From: Casuarius casuarius
Lineage: Eukaryota > Chordata > Aves > Casuariiformes > Casuariidae
DNA length: 64,000 nucleotides
NCBI GenBank assembly: GCA_003342895.1
Contig: PTFA01000486.1
Span: 227,921 to 291,920 of the forward strand
Direction: 5' to 3'
In this document: piece after piece, positions 24,469 through 36,944 of the stretch
Layout of the letters: each line of letters starts with the position of its first letter
Position numbering within the stretch: position 1 is the stretch's first letter
Made by a program: the position numbers and the translations under genes
Notes under the pieces: generated by a model
What the model was told of the DNA's origin: nothing
The model's input: the letters and a program-made list of their open reading frames with translations, nothing else
The model's database searches: none

Positions 24469-25309
24469 GTNTTCTTCCTTTAAAAATCTCTGTTGCTGAT
24501 AACTACTCGGAGTTTAAAGAATAGACATTCTGTTGTGGGATTTGGGGGAAAGCAGAGCCCATATTGTATCCAAAAATGCGTAATAGTGTCTGACAATGCA
24601 CATTTTCTTAAAAACAGTGTTTTAAAAAGGAGTATTCTAATTTAGTGAGGCGGAATCCTAATGGGGGAGAAGGAAGGAGATCTAGGGGATCAGAGATCAG
24701 GAAAGTCTCAAGCAGAGGAGTTTGTGGCATAAATTTTTGCTTCTGTTACCTGCATATGCATTTAAATCAGCTATTGCTGAATTAAAGAGGTTTTTAAACA
24801 TTTAGCATCTNAGATATAAGCATGAAAATATGGTACATCTGTTCTGTCAGTTTTATTGGGCATTTAGAAACAGCACCCTCTGCTTTATGTACTGTCCAAA
24901 GGTACAAAGGGCTGGATCTTCTTTCTCTTGCCATCTAAAATGGATGAAAATCCATGTGGTAAGAAAACCAGCCATTTCTTCTCCTCATACAGATTAGGAC
25001 TCTCCTGTGTTTTATGTCCTGCCCCAAACTGCTGCTATGATGAACATTCTGTATATTTTTCCTCCTCCTCCATGCCCTCATGTAGACTGTTGGCTACTAT
25101 GAACCCACTTCTCTTGTCTGACAGAATAAAGATCAGGGATCAGGTCCCTGTGGTAGGAATCAGTGAAANAGTAAAATCAGTGGAAATGATCTGTGCTAAT
25201 CAGAATCCAGAGCAGTATTTTAAATGGGAGCAGACAACATGATCAATTGTAGAAGTGGGCAATGCTAGACCTTAGTTCTTCCTTTGATCCCCTCCCCTCA
25301 TATTTATAG
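24469..25309 (+). other. FREM1: FREM1 intron
   Basis: An 841-nt intron ending in TATTTATAG. A short open frame at 24.93-25.24 kb matches nothing known. No repeat is recognised. Confidence 0.65.
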
Positions 25310-25459
25310 GTTTCTAATTTCCGCTGGATAATGAATATCGCTCTTCATTATAATTATGTTAAAAGGTACCAGCATGATGATTCAGAAACCCTTGAAGATA
25401 CAGTCATATTTTCAGCAACAGATGGATTTAACACTGCAGATGGAGTGTTAAGAGTGCAG
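25310..25459 (+). CDS. FREM1: FREM1 exon, C-terminal half of a CSPG repeat (frame open)
   Basis: A 150-nt exon, phase 0 to phase 0, ending GTGCAG|GTAATA. It reads VSNFRWIMNIALHYNYVKR, then YQHDDSETLEDTVIFSATDG and FNTADGVLRVQ. The mammalian counterpart has FSWGDLHTLKV, YQHDGSEVLQDDLLLEVTDG and TNSAEFVLHVE. The Y-HDDSE-D and TDG landmarks of CSPG repeats are intact. Relative to mammals there are about four extra residues before YQHDD. No stop or frame change is present. Confidence 0.9.
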
Positions 25460-27178
25460 GTAATAACAAACTCAGCAATGTACTGTACTGAAATATAATT
25501 GGAAAGTATTAATCATATATTGGTTACTTCAGCTTCACTAAGTAGATGTTTAATTTTCATCAATCTTTTTACCAGATTCCGGGAACGATTTCTATGTAGA
25601 CAGCGTGTGGCTTCTAGGTGAAATGATTGCAGAAGTTATTAATGACTAAGGCCTTGATCTTGCAGGCATATGCCCATGGCTTACCCAGGCATGCAGAATA
25701 AAAATCATTTGTGTTAATAAGGCTGTCAGATGGGGCCTGTTCAGATGGCCCAAGTTTCAGCTTGTGACTAGTCAGTAGTAAAACCTGGACCCCTTTGAAC
25801 TTGGGAGTTACTGAAGACCAGCCAGCAGGAACTACTGCGTGCACCCTGCAGGGTTTGGGGTAGGATGTAGGCAATTTGAAAAATCCAGTTTATAGAGGTA
25901 AATCATGAGTCTAAGGCTTTGCAGGGCTGGGATTTGGCATGCAGACAAAACCGGGAAAGACTAGGTTTTGCCATTCCTCATTATTTTCTCCAAGTACTGA
26001 CCTTCTGAAATCTGCATAGACAGGGAATGGTGAGCTACTCTTTCCATAAATCTTGTCATCTTGCTGTTTTGGTTTTTTGTTGTTTTGGCTATAATTTTTC
26101 CCCCCAAATGTGTCTCTTCCTAGAGGTTGTATTTGAAGCTCAGGTAATTCCTGAGCTTCAGGATGCAGGATCAGGGGAATCAGTGATACCTGATTGCACA
26201 CACACACAGTGACCCTGATGCTTTACTTAATGCTATTCAAAAACCAGGATTTCATTTGTAGAATCAGAAACTGGACAGTGGTCCAGTGTGTTTCCTGGGG
26301 ATCTACTGAGCAGGGAATCCTGCAGCAGAAAAATTCAGGTTACACATGGAAAATGTTGACTTTTTTTATGGTAGGAATATAAAACATGCAATTTTTGCTG
26401 AAAACTGACATATTTTCTCTTGAATATGTTTCTGTGGATGCTGCACCTCAGATACTTTATGCTCACATTCTTCCCTGTGAGTTTTGGCATCTGGTGAGGC
26501 TGCTTCTCTGTTGATTTCCTCACAAGCTCTTCTTTCCCTGGTGGGAGTCCTTAGCCATAGTGTGCCATGATGAATATGGTCTGATTAGGCTTCTAGACAA
26601 GAACATAAGCATGCAACACCAAAATTACAAGTCCCATGAAATACTCTGGCTGAATGCTTTGGTATTTAGCCAAAATATTTAGTTTTCTAACTATCTATGG
26701 ATCCTGAAAATGTAATGAAAAACTGGAATTCTCCCTGCAAAGTTTACCCTGCACTTGGTGATACAGTAAAATCCTACCTTTTTATCTGATGGGGAAAAGA
26801 ATTCAGGTAATAAAACTTAACATGACTAGAAGTAAAATTCAGCATGACTGGAAACCACAGGTGAACATGCTTTATAGTTCAGAATTAGCATGCTCTGTTC
26901 TTTCTGACAGACATTTCTATCCCAGAAAGATACAGCCAGGTACTACTGATCAATTAACCATGACAATCAAATAAAGGTCTGTTAGTATAAATGATTCTAA
27001 ATATAATATCTCTTTAAGGCTATCAGTTAAGATTACTTGTCTATAACACAGGTTTCCACATTGCTGTCATGGAGGTGAAGCTCATTGTTAGGATGAGAAA
27101 ACAAACAGGATTTTTGTTTTATTTTGTTTTCACTTATACTTAGAAATCATCTCCTTTATCTTCCCGTCTTCTGTGAAG
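25460..27178 (+). other. FREM1: FREM1 intron
   Basis: A 1.7-kb intron. It holds a perfect inverted repeat at 26134-26160 and a short CA run at about 26199-26210. Open frames here are short and unrecognised. Confidence 0.65.
26134..26160. repeat. Perfect hairpin-forming inverted repeat, 11-bp arms
   Basis: TGAAGCTCAGG is followed by the 5-base spacer TAATT and its exact reverse complement. It is intronic. It lacks a following T-run and is too short for a typical microRNA precursor, so no function is assigned. Confidence 0.8.
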
Positions 27179-27430
27179 ATTATGCCAGTGAATGACGATC
27201 CCCCAAAGCTGCAGCCAGGATTAAAGGCAAGACTGGAGTGTCTGGAGGGAANCAAGTCGTTATCAGCACCGAATACCTGCATGCAACAGATGCTGGCAGA
27301 GGTGATATGGAGCTGATGTACACAGCTGCCCAANCTCCAGCATGTGAGGTGATACAAAGGACAAGAGTCATGGTGGATAAATTTTCCCGACTGGATGTAA
27401 TTCAGAGATCCATCTCCTATATCCATACTG
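27179..27430 (+). pseudogene. FREM1: FREM1 exon with 1-nt deletion frameshift
   Basis: The acceptor is TCTTCTGTGAAG. The first frame reads IMPVNDDPPKLQPGLKARL, then ECLEG. After about 27251 the match moves to the next frame: QVVISTEYLHATDAGRG, DMELMYTAA, then VMVDKFSRLDVIQRSISY and IHTG. Mammals have [63 protein letters not shown] and KHTG. The exon is 252 nt where splice phases (0 in, 1 out) and the family length call for 253, so exactly one base is missing. An N at 27252 sits on the lesion, so a base-calling fault is possible here. The donor is CTG|GTAATA. Confidence 0.88.
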
Positions 27431-30400
27431 GTAATATAGATTTTTGATCTTTCTCACAATGTCTGTAGCTTCTTTCTTCTTTTTTTCTTGTTTATGAGAA
27501 TTAATTGAGTTAGAAGTGATTTAAATCATTAGGCTTCTTAATCTTGATTTAAATCATATGTTTTAAAACTTGTTCTGCGTTTGTAACACTGAGTTACATT
27601 CCTAAGGGGAGGTTAAATCTCACTGTCTGTTCACCAGTAGGACAGGCTATTTGGTCCTTGTTTGTCAGAAACAGGAGGATAATACAATACACTGCATATA
27701 CACGTAAATAAAGATATAACTTAACATGCAGTAAGAAGCTGTATAGGTCTATACAGAAGGCACTAAGAGGCAATAGCTCCCCTGTAATAAATAATTTCAT
27801 ATCTTGCTCTAAAGGCTTACACTACAGATCAGCCAAAGGGGTTTGAGCAAGTGGGTGGAACTTAAATCATGGGGACCCAGTGGCATGAGTACTTCTGTCT
27901 GTTCCTGTTTGCCTCACGTTAAGTTAGGCTATGGTGCTTGATCTTTCCAATTAGTGGGATTTTTTTGTCACTTGTGATTTGTAACAACCTGCTTTTGGAA
28001 TAAAATTGTAATTCAAATATAACTGCAAAGCAGTAGCTTTATAAAGACATTTCATTTGCTAACTAAAGCTGTGTGAAATTTGCTAGGTGTATCATGAAAT
28101 AAGGTAAAGCATATCTTGTATTTTAAAACTTGATAAGTTATTGAAGGAAGAATACTCTGAGTTAATCAATCTGATGGTTTTGTCACCCTTTGTCCTTCAA
28201 GGTCTTAGGACTAGTGTATATCATACTTTAATGTTGGTCTGTTCTCATCANTTGGAAAAGGGAAAACAAACATTCCTGCATCTCAGCTCCTCATCAGTTT
28301 CTAAACTTGCATGAAATAGTTACTGAACTGAGTGAAATGAAATATAAATTGACATGAAGAAAATGTTCTCTTTGCAGCTATGGAAGCAGCTATACTTGTC
28401 CAAAGGTGATTTTTATCACTTCAGCAAACAGTAGTTTGGNTCACTAATCACATCATCCCATTCAGTGGCTGGACTTTCTATAAAACTTTGGCATAAAGGT
28501 ACTGCTTTAGTATTTTTCATTTAAATTGATTAAAATAAGTTTAGAGTATGACTGTTTTAATTTCAAATGTTACTTTTGGCACAGATATTTAGAAAGAAAA
28601 ATCACACTTCTGTCTATTCTTTTTAAATGCCTGTTTCTTACTTATTCCCTATCATAAACACAGTGTTTAATAGTCCAACAGAGTAATTTAAAAATATAGT
28701 GAGTTTTTGTGAGGTTAAGGATTTCTGGAGATGAGTGTGTGTTTGCTTGTTTTCTGGGGAATTTTGTGTTGCAGGAATGCTCCTTTCTTGGGATCAGATT
28801 GTACTGTCTTTACTCACCTTGGTTTCGCTGGGCTTATGTGCACAACCGTGCAATGACATAACACTAACTTATTGCCCAGGCACCCTAAACAAATACTAAA
28901 TTGTCTGCTTTGGGGAGTGATTTCAGGCCATTTAGATNTCCAGGACCGAGACATAGACCTCTCTCGTTGCTGCACTGAATTACCTGGAATAATTTCCTTG
29001 AACTGAAGTTGCCCTGTTATCCTTGTTGTTTTAAGTGGAACCATTATTTAAATGCTATGTTTTTTCAGGCCATTTTCTTTCCCATGCCGCTTTCCTGACT
29101 TTACTTTAAAACTGTGCTTAAATACACAAAGGAATATGACGGAGTTTCTCCCTGCCCCTCTTCTCATGTATGTTTTGAAATGAAAGAACATTAAAAGACA
29201 GTCATCTTTTAAAATTACATTAATTACAAAGGGAAAAAGAAACAACAACTTGTTTCTTGGTATTTGGCTTTTTTTTTTTTTTCTTTTTTTGTACAGACCT
29301 GTTATTATTCACTTTTCTACCACAGCAACTACTCTACCATTGTACAGATATCAAGCTTAGCAGATTATTTGTTCAGGCCTTCAGCCTGGAGAAGAGCTCT
29401 ACTTCAATAGGTTAATCTTTCTTTCAAGTTCAAAACCACCTGCTTCTCTTTCTCCTCCTGCTTTTAGACTTCTCTTTCCACCTGTGACTGTAGCAGCTTC
29501 CGAGAGAGGAAACAGCTTTCCTTGCTGCTCTGCTCTTTCTCCCAGCAACACAGTTACTCATCCCGTGGGCAGAATGGACTTTCTAATCACTGCCAAATTT
29601 GTGCTAGCCTTCTGAATGCTGCTCCTGGGGGGTACTGTTTTTTTAAGTAGATCCCTCCAAGTTGCTGTTAAATAATACATATCTGCCTTGAGATCAGCTG
29701 CACTGAGCCTTTGTGGAAGTCAGGTCTTCTGTGTCTCTTGGATTTTCTGAAATATATTCTATGAGATCCCCTAGGTTCTTAGAGCTATTTTCTGATTTTC
29801 TTAAAGATGCAGTTGATTTTGAGAATGACAAAAAGGTTATTTTTTCATTTTAGTATGGCATTGAGGCCCATTCACCTTATAGGATTGAATGCTACATGCA
29901 AGAACTGTTCCTTACATAAGTGATTTTTTTTATTTTAATACTGAACATACTTTTTTTAAGGTGAACTTTAAAGTTGTCCCTCTATAATGCTTGGTGGCAC
30001 TACATAACTGAAGAGAAGCCTTTTTTGTTTTTAAAGGATTTGTACACTGTCAGATGAACAGATGTTAACGTGCATCTGTAGTCTGTCTCCACTGGGAACC
30101 ATATCTACCTTTACTGTTTAGAGCTGGTTTGAAATTTTTTCAACCCACTTTATGTTGAAAGAATAGGTTTTACATGAAGAAAAGCTTCAGTGAAAAGCAT
30201 CTGCTTTCTGTGTCTAGTTTGAATTTTTTGCTAGAACTAAAAATTGATGTATATCTTTTGACTTGAGAATTTCTGTTCAAAATATCAACTTTCTGTGGAA
30301 AAAGGAGACAGAGAAAATTTATCTGAGTACTTGTCAAAATTCTGTCCAGACATGGTGATGACAACTTCTGGGTTTTAGCTACTTATCATGATTTGTTGCT

Positions 30401-31664
30401 GTTTTAGATACACTGTTTGATATTTGTGTCCATGTGGTTTAAGTAAATGACTTATTTGAGGTTTATTTCTGATTTTGCTGTTGATTTTCTGTGTAACCTT
30501 AGACTTAAATTTTCCAAGACATCTGCCAGTTTTGCCTGTTTCACTTTAGGAGTTGGGGGTGAGGGTAAAGGGATGGGGTAGTGAGTCAGCTTGGAGACAC
30601 CTCAGCCTTAGCTTTCTGAGGTGCTTAGTCCTCATGTCTTCAGTCAGTCAGGAATTTCCAGTATGAATTAAGTACTAATGCTGTTGCAGAGTACCAGGAA
30701 GACATCACCCATGCAGGCACGCTCCAGAAAGACAAAGTCAAACCAAACCAAGCACAGAAAAAAGCAAGCTGCATGATCAGAAGAATGGAGCATCTAGCAT
30801 AAGAGAGAATTGGCTTGAGAGCATTTGGCTTGTGGAGCTCAGCAAAACAAAGCCTAAGTAAGAGACAGAATTACCTCTAAGTACCTTGAGGGAATAAATG
30901 TGTGCATGTGGGGGGAGACTAAGTTATTTAGGTTAATAGGCAATATTGGCACAAAACCAAACAGATATAAACCACCATGAAGAAATTCAGGCTAGCAATT
31001 AAAGGACAGTTTCTATCCAATAGAGTACAAAGATTCTGAACAGCTCTCAAACAGAGGCAAAGAATCTTCAAAACTGGAGCATAATCTGTCTGTGAAAGNG
31101 GTTTTACATCCTGACTCTTCAGGACGGGTGGGGGTGGAAGTGGATGATCAGAACTCTGGGTGCTCCCTTCAAAACTTTAGTTGGGATTAACCCATCCTCC
31201 CCCAAAGAAAACCCCTCAGCCTGCACATTTCATACTCTATTTCCAACTCTCCAGNAGAAATAATAAACACCTTCACTATCTTATTAAGCAGCGAAACTTT
31301 TGCGTTTACAGAGAGCATTGAGGATCCTCATAGACACTACTGAAGAAATAAGGTTTTGCATTACTTTGTTATTAAAATCTTACCATTCCAGCGTCAGGGA
31401 TTTGCATTATCTCTACAGTACCAGTTACTGGTCACTTAGCCTACAATTCTGGAGGCTGGCTTCAAAACTAGACTTTTTCTGAAAGCCACATTTAACTCAG
31501 ATCAAAATCTGAATAGGTAAGTCTGTGTTAAAGTATTGTTTCCCAAGTTCCCAAGTACCTTGTTTCCCAAGAGAAGAACTGATATTCTTCCTTATGTTCT
31601 TGGATTGGTTTATGTGTTCCTTCTGAGTGTGATTTCTGCATCTGTACCCTCTGTTCCTCCCTAG
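27431..31664 (+). other. FREM1: FREM1 intron
   Basis: A 4.2-kb AT-rich intron with T-runs near 29268-29290 and many short T/A tracts. No gene, RNA or transposable element is recognised, although old unrecognisable repeats cannot be excluded. Confidence 0.6.
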
Positions 31665-31853
31665 GAGGTGAAATAGGACATTATTCTCCCTTGGACACAA
31701 TTGGTCCATAATCTCTGACAGAGGGACAAGTATAATGGATGGTTGCTGTTCTGATGAACCTCTTCATCCACCTCTACCACCTCATACCCCTCTCCCATTT
31801 TATGAATGTTACATTCCTGCCCATTGATAACCAATGGCCCAAGATTCACGTGG
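31665..31853 (+). pseudogene. FREM1: FREM1 exon with two frame changes
   Basis: The acceptor TCCTCCCTAG fits phase 1; the first bases complete Gly and then read GEIGHYSPLDTI, as in the mammalian HTG-GEIGLMPCFDTI. From about 31702 the match continues one frame over: SIISDRGTSIMDGCCSDEP, then HPPLPPHTPLPFYE, against VVSDGEAGPFVNGCCYNGP and SVPLHASFPVYD. From about 31802 a third frame reads MNVTFLPIDNQWPKI, against LNITVYPVDNQPPSI. The out-of-frame stops (TAA 31709-31711 and others) follow from the first shift. The exon is 189 nt against about 195 in mammals and ends GTGG|GTACAT in phase 1. The match needs all three frames in order, which is the mark of a decayed exon. Confidence 0.85.
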
Positions 31854-34800
31854 GTACATTATCTAACACTGTTTCACTTTCATATTGAACCTAAATTACC
31901 ATCTGTATTTTTTTTAGTCAATACTTAAGGCTATATTGTTCTGCCAGTACCGTCTGGTCCAGGACTTACCATGGGCTGAATGAAAATCGTGCTGTTTCTT
32001 CAGTTGTAACATGCTTCATGGAGCAGGCAGAGAATGCCGCACCGTTACAAACTGGATGCTGCATGGGAGCCAACGGCAACATTGTGCTTGTCTTTAGAGA
32101 TGAGTCATGTTATTTCAAACTATTTGGCTAATCAGTAAACTGAGAGATCTGCTGCTTTACAAACAATATATAATATTTGCTTTGCCTCTGCATTGCTTTA
32201 CATTTTGGATCCTTTGCCATTAGGATTTGAAGCATATAGACAGCATCTAATCCAATTTAGCCTGCTCATTTTGGCAATGCTGGCAATGCTGACAGCTTAA
32301 AGAAAACACTTAATTTGACTAAGTGTTTCCAGTTTACTTCTCAAAATATTTGAAGTCCTCATGGCCAAACTACTACAGCTCTGCAATATATACAGTTCAG
32401 ACCCATTTTAGCAAGTTAATTACAATTTGTGTGATCCTGTAGCCTTTGCTATGCTGAAGGCTGAAGTAGGAGTTTGCTTGATTAAGACGGGGCTCAATGT
32501 TTGGGAATAATTCTCTTGGTTTGCTGCATTTCAACATCACTTTAAGAAGTGCTTCAGCTCTTGGAGCAAATATACAGAATACTGGGGGCCCATGTAGCCT
32601 GTGGTCTCTTCTCCCTCCTTGAGCTGTGCACGGTGCTGAGGAGGGCTGAGTGCTGGCCATGCCAGGCAGTGCTGAGCTCCCAGCGCAGATGCTCTCCTGG
32701 TGTAAGGTTGCTCCAAGTATACAGTATTTGTTTTCATTGCCAGCACCCAGAGGTGAGGTATGGTGCTCTGCTACAGCAGGAAAGTGATGCAGAGCAGGCC
32801 TGGAAGTGCCCTAGCAAGNGCAGGGGATTACGGACTGTGGTTTGGTAGCACTGGAGCACCTGTCTAGGATGATAAGCCCTCTTCATTGGGAATCTGTGAC
32901 AACCTCCTCATAAAGAGCCTTCCTGGGGAATGCTCTTCTTCCGCACACACTTCAGGCTGGGAAAGAGCTCTGGCCCTAAATAGAAGTTGCTTTCTGGCAG
33001 TAGAGTGTTTTTGGGAGTGGTTCTCAGCAGCAGCAATCCCCTGTGGTGATGCTGGGTGAGTCACTAGACCTCCAGGGAGCTCTTGAGTGCCAGCTACTTC
33101 TAAACTGATAGGCAGCACATGCCAGCCTCTGTGGGGTTTCAGTCCCAGGCTGCATCCACATCCCCTATGGAATACACCAGCAGCTGAGGAATTGCCACCA
33201 TTCCTTTCCTGACGGCATCTCACCCTTCACCTGCTGCCACCCGACTGGAGGAGGTGTAATCTAGGCTTTAAGTGAATTACTTTAAATACCAAGCGCAGAT
33301 CCCAAACACTGAGCAGGATNTAAGAGAAGGAGAAAACATAAACGAGAATAGAAAAGGACCAAAATAATTTATCATTGCAATCAGGAAAGTGTTGTTCTAG
33401 TGTGAGGCAAGTGTAGTTGCAAATGCAATCACAAATAACTCTAAAGCAGGGTGAGTATCAGTACAGGGTAATAAACAGAAAACATATCTAGGGCTCCTCA
33501 GTGCTCTTACTTTTTTACTAGTGCATGCCACCATGTCTCTTCTGCTACTGCAGGTCACAATAGCTTATTTAGCTGTCTTGCCTGAAGTTTTGGGAAATTT
33601 CAAGATGTCCCCAATATTCTGAGTGTCTGTATGGCATTGGGATTTGTATCTCCTGTAGAATCAGTAATGATTCAGAATCAGAATAGGTATGTAATCCCAC
33701 TTTCCTACACAGATTGCATTAGAAGATTTCCTGCTATGAATGAATCATTTTGAACTGCTGGATAGGAGCAGGTTATTAAGTAGGGTGGTTTGGTAGCACT
33801 AGAGCAACTTTCTGAGATGATGAGGCAATCTGAAATTGCAGGGCATTGAAGGGCAGGTGGTCATGCTACAACAACACAGAGATAGTCTGGTACATCAGTG
33901 TGATATAATTTTCCTCTGTGTGTGTGTGTGTTGTTTTTTTTTTAATGATTTGCTTAAGACTTCCCTTTCAGAGATGCATGCTGGCAAGTTGCAATACCAC
34001 TGAGAATGGAAGGTCCATAGCTACAGTAGGAGTAAGGAACTTGGAAAATGCAACTGGTGCGGAAGAGTGAACAAGGTCACTGGTGACGAGACTCTGCTCC
34101 ATCTGTGCAGGCACGGTCTTTAACAGAAGCATTCCAGCAACGTGGCATTTTGTCACATTATTCCATTCCTTTTAAATTTCAATAGCTAGTTATTTGCCTG
34201 CCTTTGGTTATGAAACAAAGCTCCTCTTTGTGCAGCAACACAACGTGGCTATCTCATGTAACGGAGAAACGAAATGCAAATTTCTCAGATAACACAGGAA
34301 CTGTGCTTGTCTGTGGAAGAAGGAAGCATTGTCTAGTGACAAGAGCAGAAGAAGGTGGTGTTGCCCAGTGGCTCTGACAGTCAGTCCCAAAAGGTGGAAG
34401 AAACCACAATTTGTGGAGTCTTCTGATAACATTGACATTAAAACCTCCCATGTCCCCATTTCATCTTTCATAAAATAGGGACAAAAATTAGTCTACTGTT
34501 ATATGCAATTCAGCAAAGCATTTTAACATGCCATTTTTTTTTTAAGAAGTATACAAGAAGATCCCCAAAGGTCTGCACAGACCAAAATACATACTAAAGT
34601 ATTCCGTGGTATTGGGTCTAAGAAGTTTGTGAAGGTCTTGGAGAACTTTCAGGTGAGGACCATTAATTACTGAGTAAGAAACTCTTTTAAGTGATTGTTT
34701 TTTTTTTTTTTGACTGTTTTCAAGGAAGTGAGAATTCTTATACTATGTGTTAATATTTTTGCTTTATTCTTTTTGTTCAGGCCTCATACAGAGAAAAATG

Positions 34801-36774
34801 ACTAGTTAAATAATAAAGTGAAAAAAAAAAGCCCTAATGTTGGAGGAAAGATACAAAGACCTTTGAGAGATCACTCAGAAAGGCACTCAAAGTACTAATT
34901 TTTTGCACAGCCAGTCACAGGAAATAGGGTTCTTGCTCAGGCTTGGGGGTTTTTTTTGTTTATTTTGCTTTGTGGTAAAGTACATAATTCCTCACTGGCT
35001 ATGAATTACTGAGGATCAACTCTGGTTGGTATTGCTGGTGATTAGAAGTATTGTTCCTCTTTTAGCAGGTTGTCAACATCTTGTTGGATCAGAGGTACTT
35101 GTCTGCAGTGCTTTTAAGCTGTTTGTGCTCATGCATTTGTTTACACTTATTTCTTCTCTCTCTTATTTTCCTCTTCTTTCTCCAGACTTTACTTCATTTT
35201 CTGCTCCACCACACCCTTTTGCTACCTTCCAAGCTACCTTCTCAGGCTGTCATCACACAGAGCTTTTCTCTATGGAGTGCTGTTTCCTTTCTGCTCTTAT
35301 CTTCCTCTCCTCTTCCCTCATTGCTTCCCTTACAAAGCATGTCCTACTTTGCACTGGGCATGAGGTTTAAGAAGAATAACACTAAGGTGTGATTGTAGAG
35401 CTGCATGCTGATGCTTCGGCACTCTGAGAGGATCTTCTAAGAGCAGGTTCCTTGCAGGGCAGAATTAGAGGTAGTTCGGGTACAGCTGTGCGTGGGATGT
35501 TCCTTACAGAGAGACAGGCTGCAGGGCCTGCAGGGTTCCTCAGGGCAGGGTTCGTCCATGTATCAAACCCCTAACAAAAGCAATACTAAGAGGCATTGTG
35601 GATATGAAGAGCTATTCAGAGTTCAAACTAGTGACGCTGTCAGGAGACAATTTAACCTCTGGCATCGGCTCGAACTGGGCAGAGATACGAGCCAGTGCAG
35701 TAGCACTAATTAATGCGTCCTGAGGGGACAGAACAAGGCTCTTGGCCCTGTACACCCGAGACGTACTTCTGTTGGTGCCGAGGTGCCAGTTAGAATGTCC
35801 TTTCATAAAAATAATCCATGTGGTGAAAAAAAGAAAAAGAAAGATTTCACAGAATATAGATAAAATGAAATTTAGACATAAAATAATAAACTGGACTCAG
35901 TAATGTTCCTAATTTATTAATACTTCCCAACTACCCTTTTCCTTTCTCCTAAATTATGCTTCCCACAGCATGTGCATTTGTTCTGTCTCTGTCTCACACA
36001 CATGCACAATCCCTACCTCATATTGTTCNTTTAAAAATAATAATAAAAAAAACGCTTACACCAGGAGATGCTCAGGCTAAATTTTAAATGGTAGCACTGG
36101 GAGCCTTAGGGTCTGGCTGCTGGGGGCCTTTGTCATGCTTTTCCATCNTGCTCCTACCTCTGCTCCTGTGCGAGTGTGCTGGGAGCAGTGCTACAGTTTC
36201 TCTTCACCTCCNTAAAGTGCTGCCCACCACTTCCGAGCGGTGGAGTTTGAGCTCGGTTGTACCTGCTGTTACTGAACTGAAGTTATGGTCCTGGGCTGGG
36301 CAGTGGAGTCTGGGTCACCTCCGATCCTGGGGCGGGGAGGGGGGGTCAAAAAGCGCATGCTCACATAGTCACAGGGCAATTTCCAACGGAGAAGAAGGAT
36401 GAACGTCTCAGGGCCACAACCTCTGCAGCTAGCACGGGTGTATCTGGGAAAGGACGTCTGTCTAGGCTGATGTTGAACACCAAATAAATCCCTTTTGGAC
36501 TGAAGAAGAAATCGAGAAGGGATTTGTTTCCTGTTCTGTTCCTGGTTTAATACCAGCAGTACATTGCCCTTTGCAGGCTTCTAGTCTCAATGAATTAAGT
36601 AACAAAAATCACCAAACACACAGCAGTCCTTAAGTTGATAATCACTGCATTTAAAGTCAAGCAGTTATCAGTGTATGGCAGTCTCTTGGCTTTATCAGAT
36701 GACCAGTTCTTGATAACTGATACAAGGAAGCAGTTTGGTCATTACTAGAGTAATGTTAATCTTCNTTTTCTCAG
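31854..36774 (+). other. FREM1: FREM1 intron
   Basis: A 4.9-kb intron. It includes a TG run at about 33916-33932, a C/T-rich stretch at 35.15-35.33 kb, a GC-rich patch with a G-run at about 36.29-36.35 kb, and an exon-like but unassigned segment at 34547-34652. Nothing else is recognised. Confidence 0.6.
33916..33932. repeat. Short TG microsatellite
   Basis: About eight TG units are followed by a T-run. Simple sequence in an intron. Confidence 0.7.
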
Positions 36775-36944
36775 GAACATGTTTGTGGTGAATGGGGCGT
36801 CTTAAGCCGGTATCCATTTGAAATATCTGAATGCTTTTAAAGAAGACCTGAAGGACCTCATTGTTAGAGACAAACCCTCAGTATAGCTTCCAAGAAAATG
36901 TGCTTCCCTCACCTGGCTGCAAGAAGAGCTATGCTGAGATTGAT
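36775..36944 (+). pseudogene. FREM1: FREM1 exon with in-frame TAA and frameshifts
   Basis: The segment lies between TTTTCTCAG and a strong GAT|GTGAGT donor. It reads NMFVVNGAS, TAA (36803-36805), AGIHLKYLNAFKEDLKDLIV, then from about 36876 in another frame NPQYSFQENVLPSPGCKKSY. Mammals have PVFVVDEGCSTALTVNHL, then DTAADDLEFVLV and [20 protein letters not shown]. The TAA lies in the frame that matches on both sides, so it is a true nonsense change. The frame entering from the previous exon is also one base off, giving a second shift at the exon start. The TAG at 36884 is only a consequence of the later shift. Confidence 0.82.

Noticed and set aside
36884..36886. TAG as a third nonsense mutation in the 36.8-kb exon
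   Set aside because: The FREM1 match has already moved to another frame by this point, so the stop is a consequence of the frameshift rather than a separate lesion.
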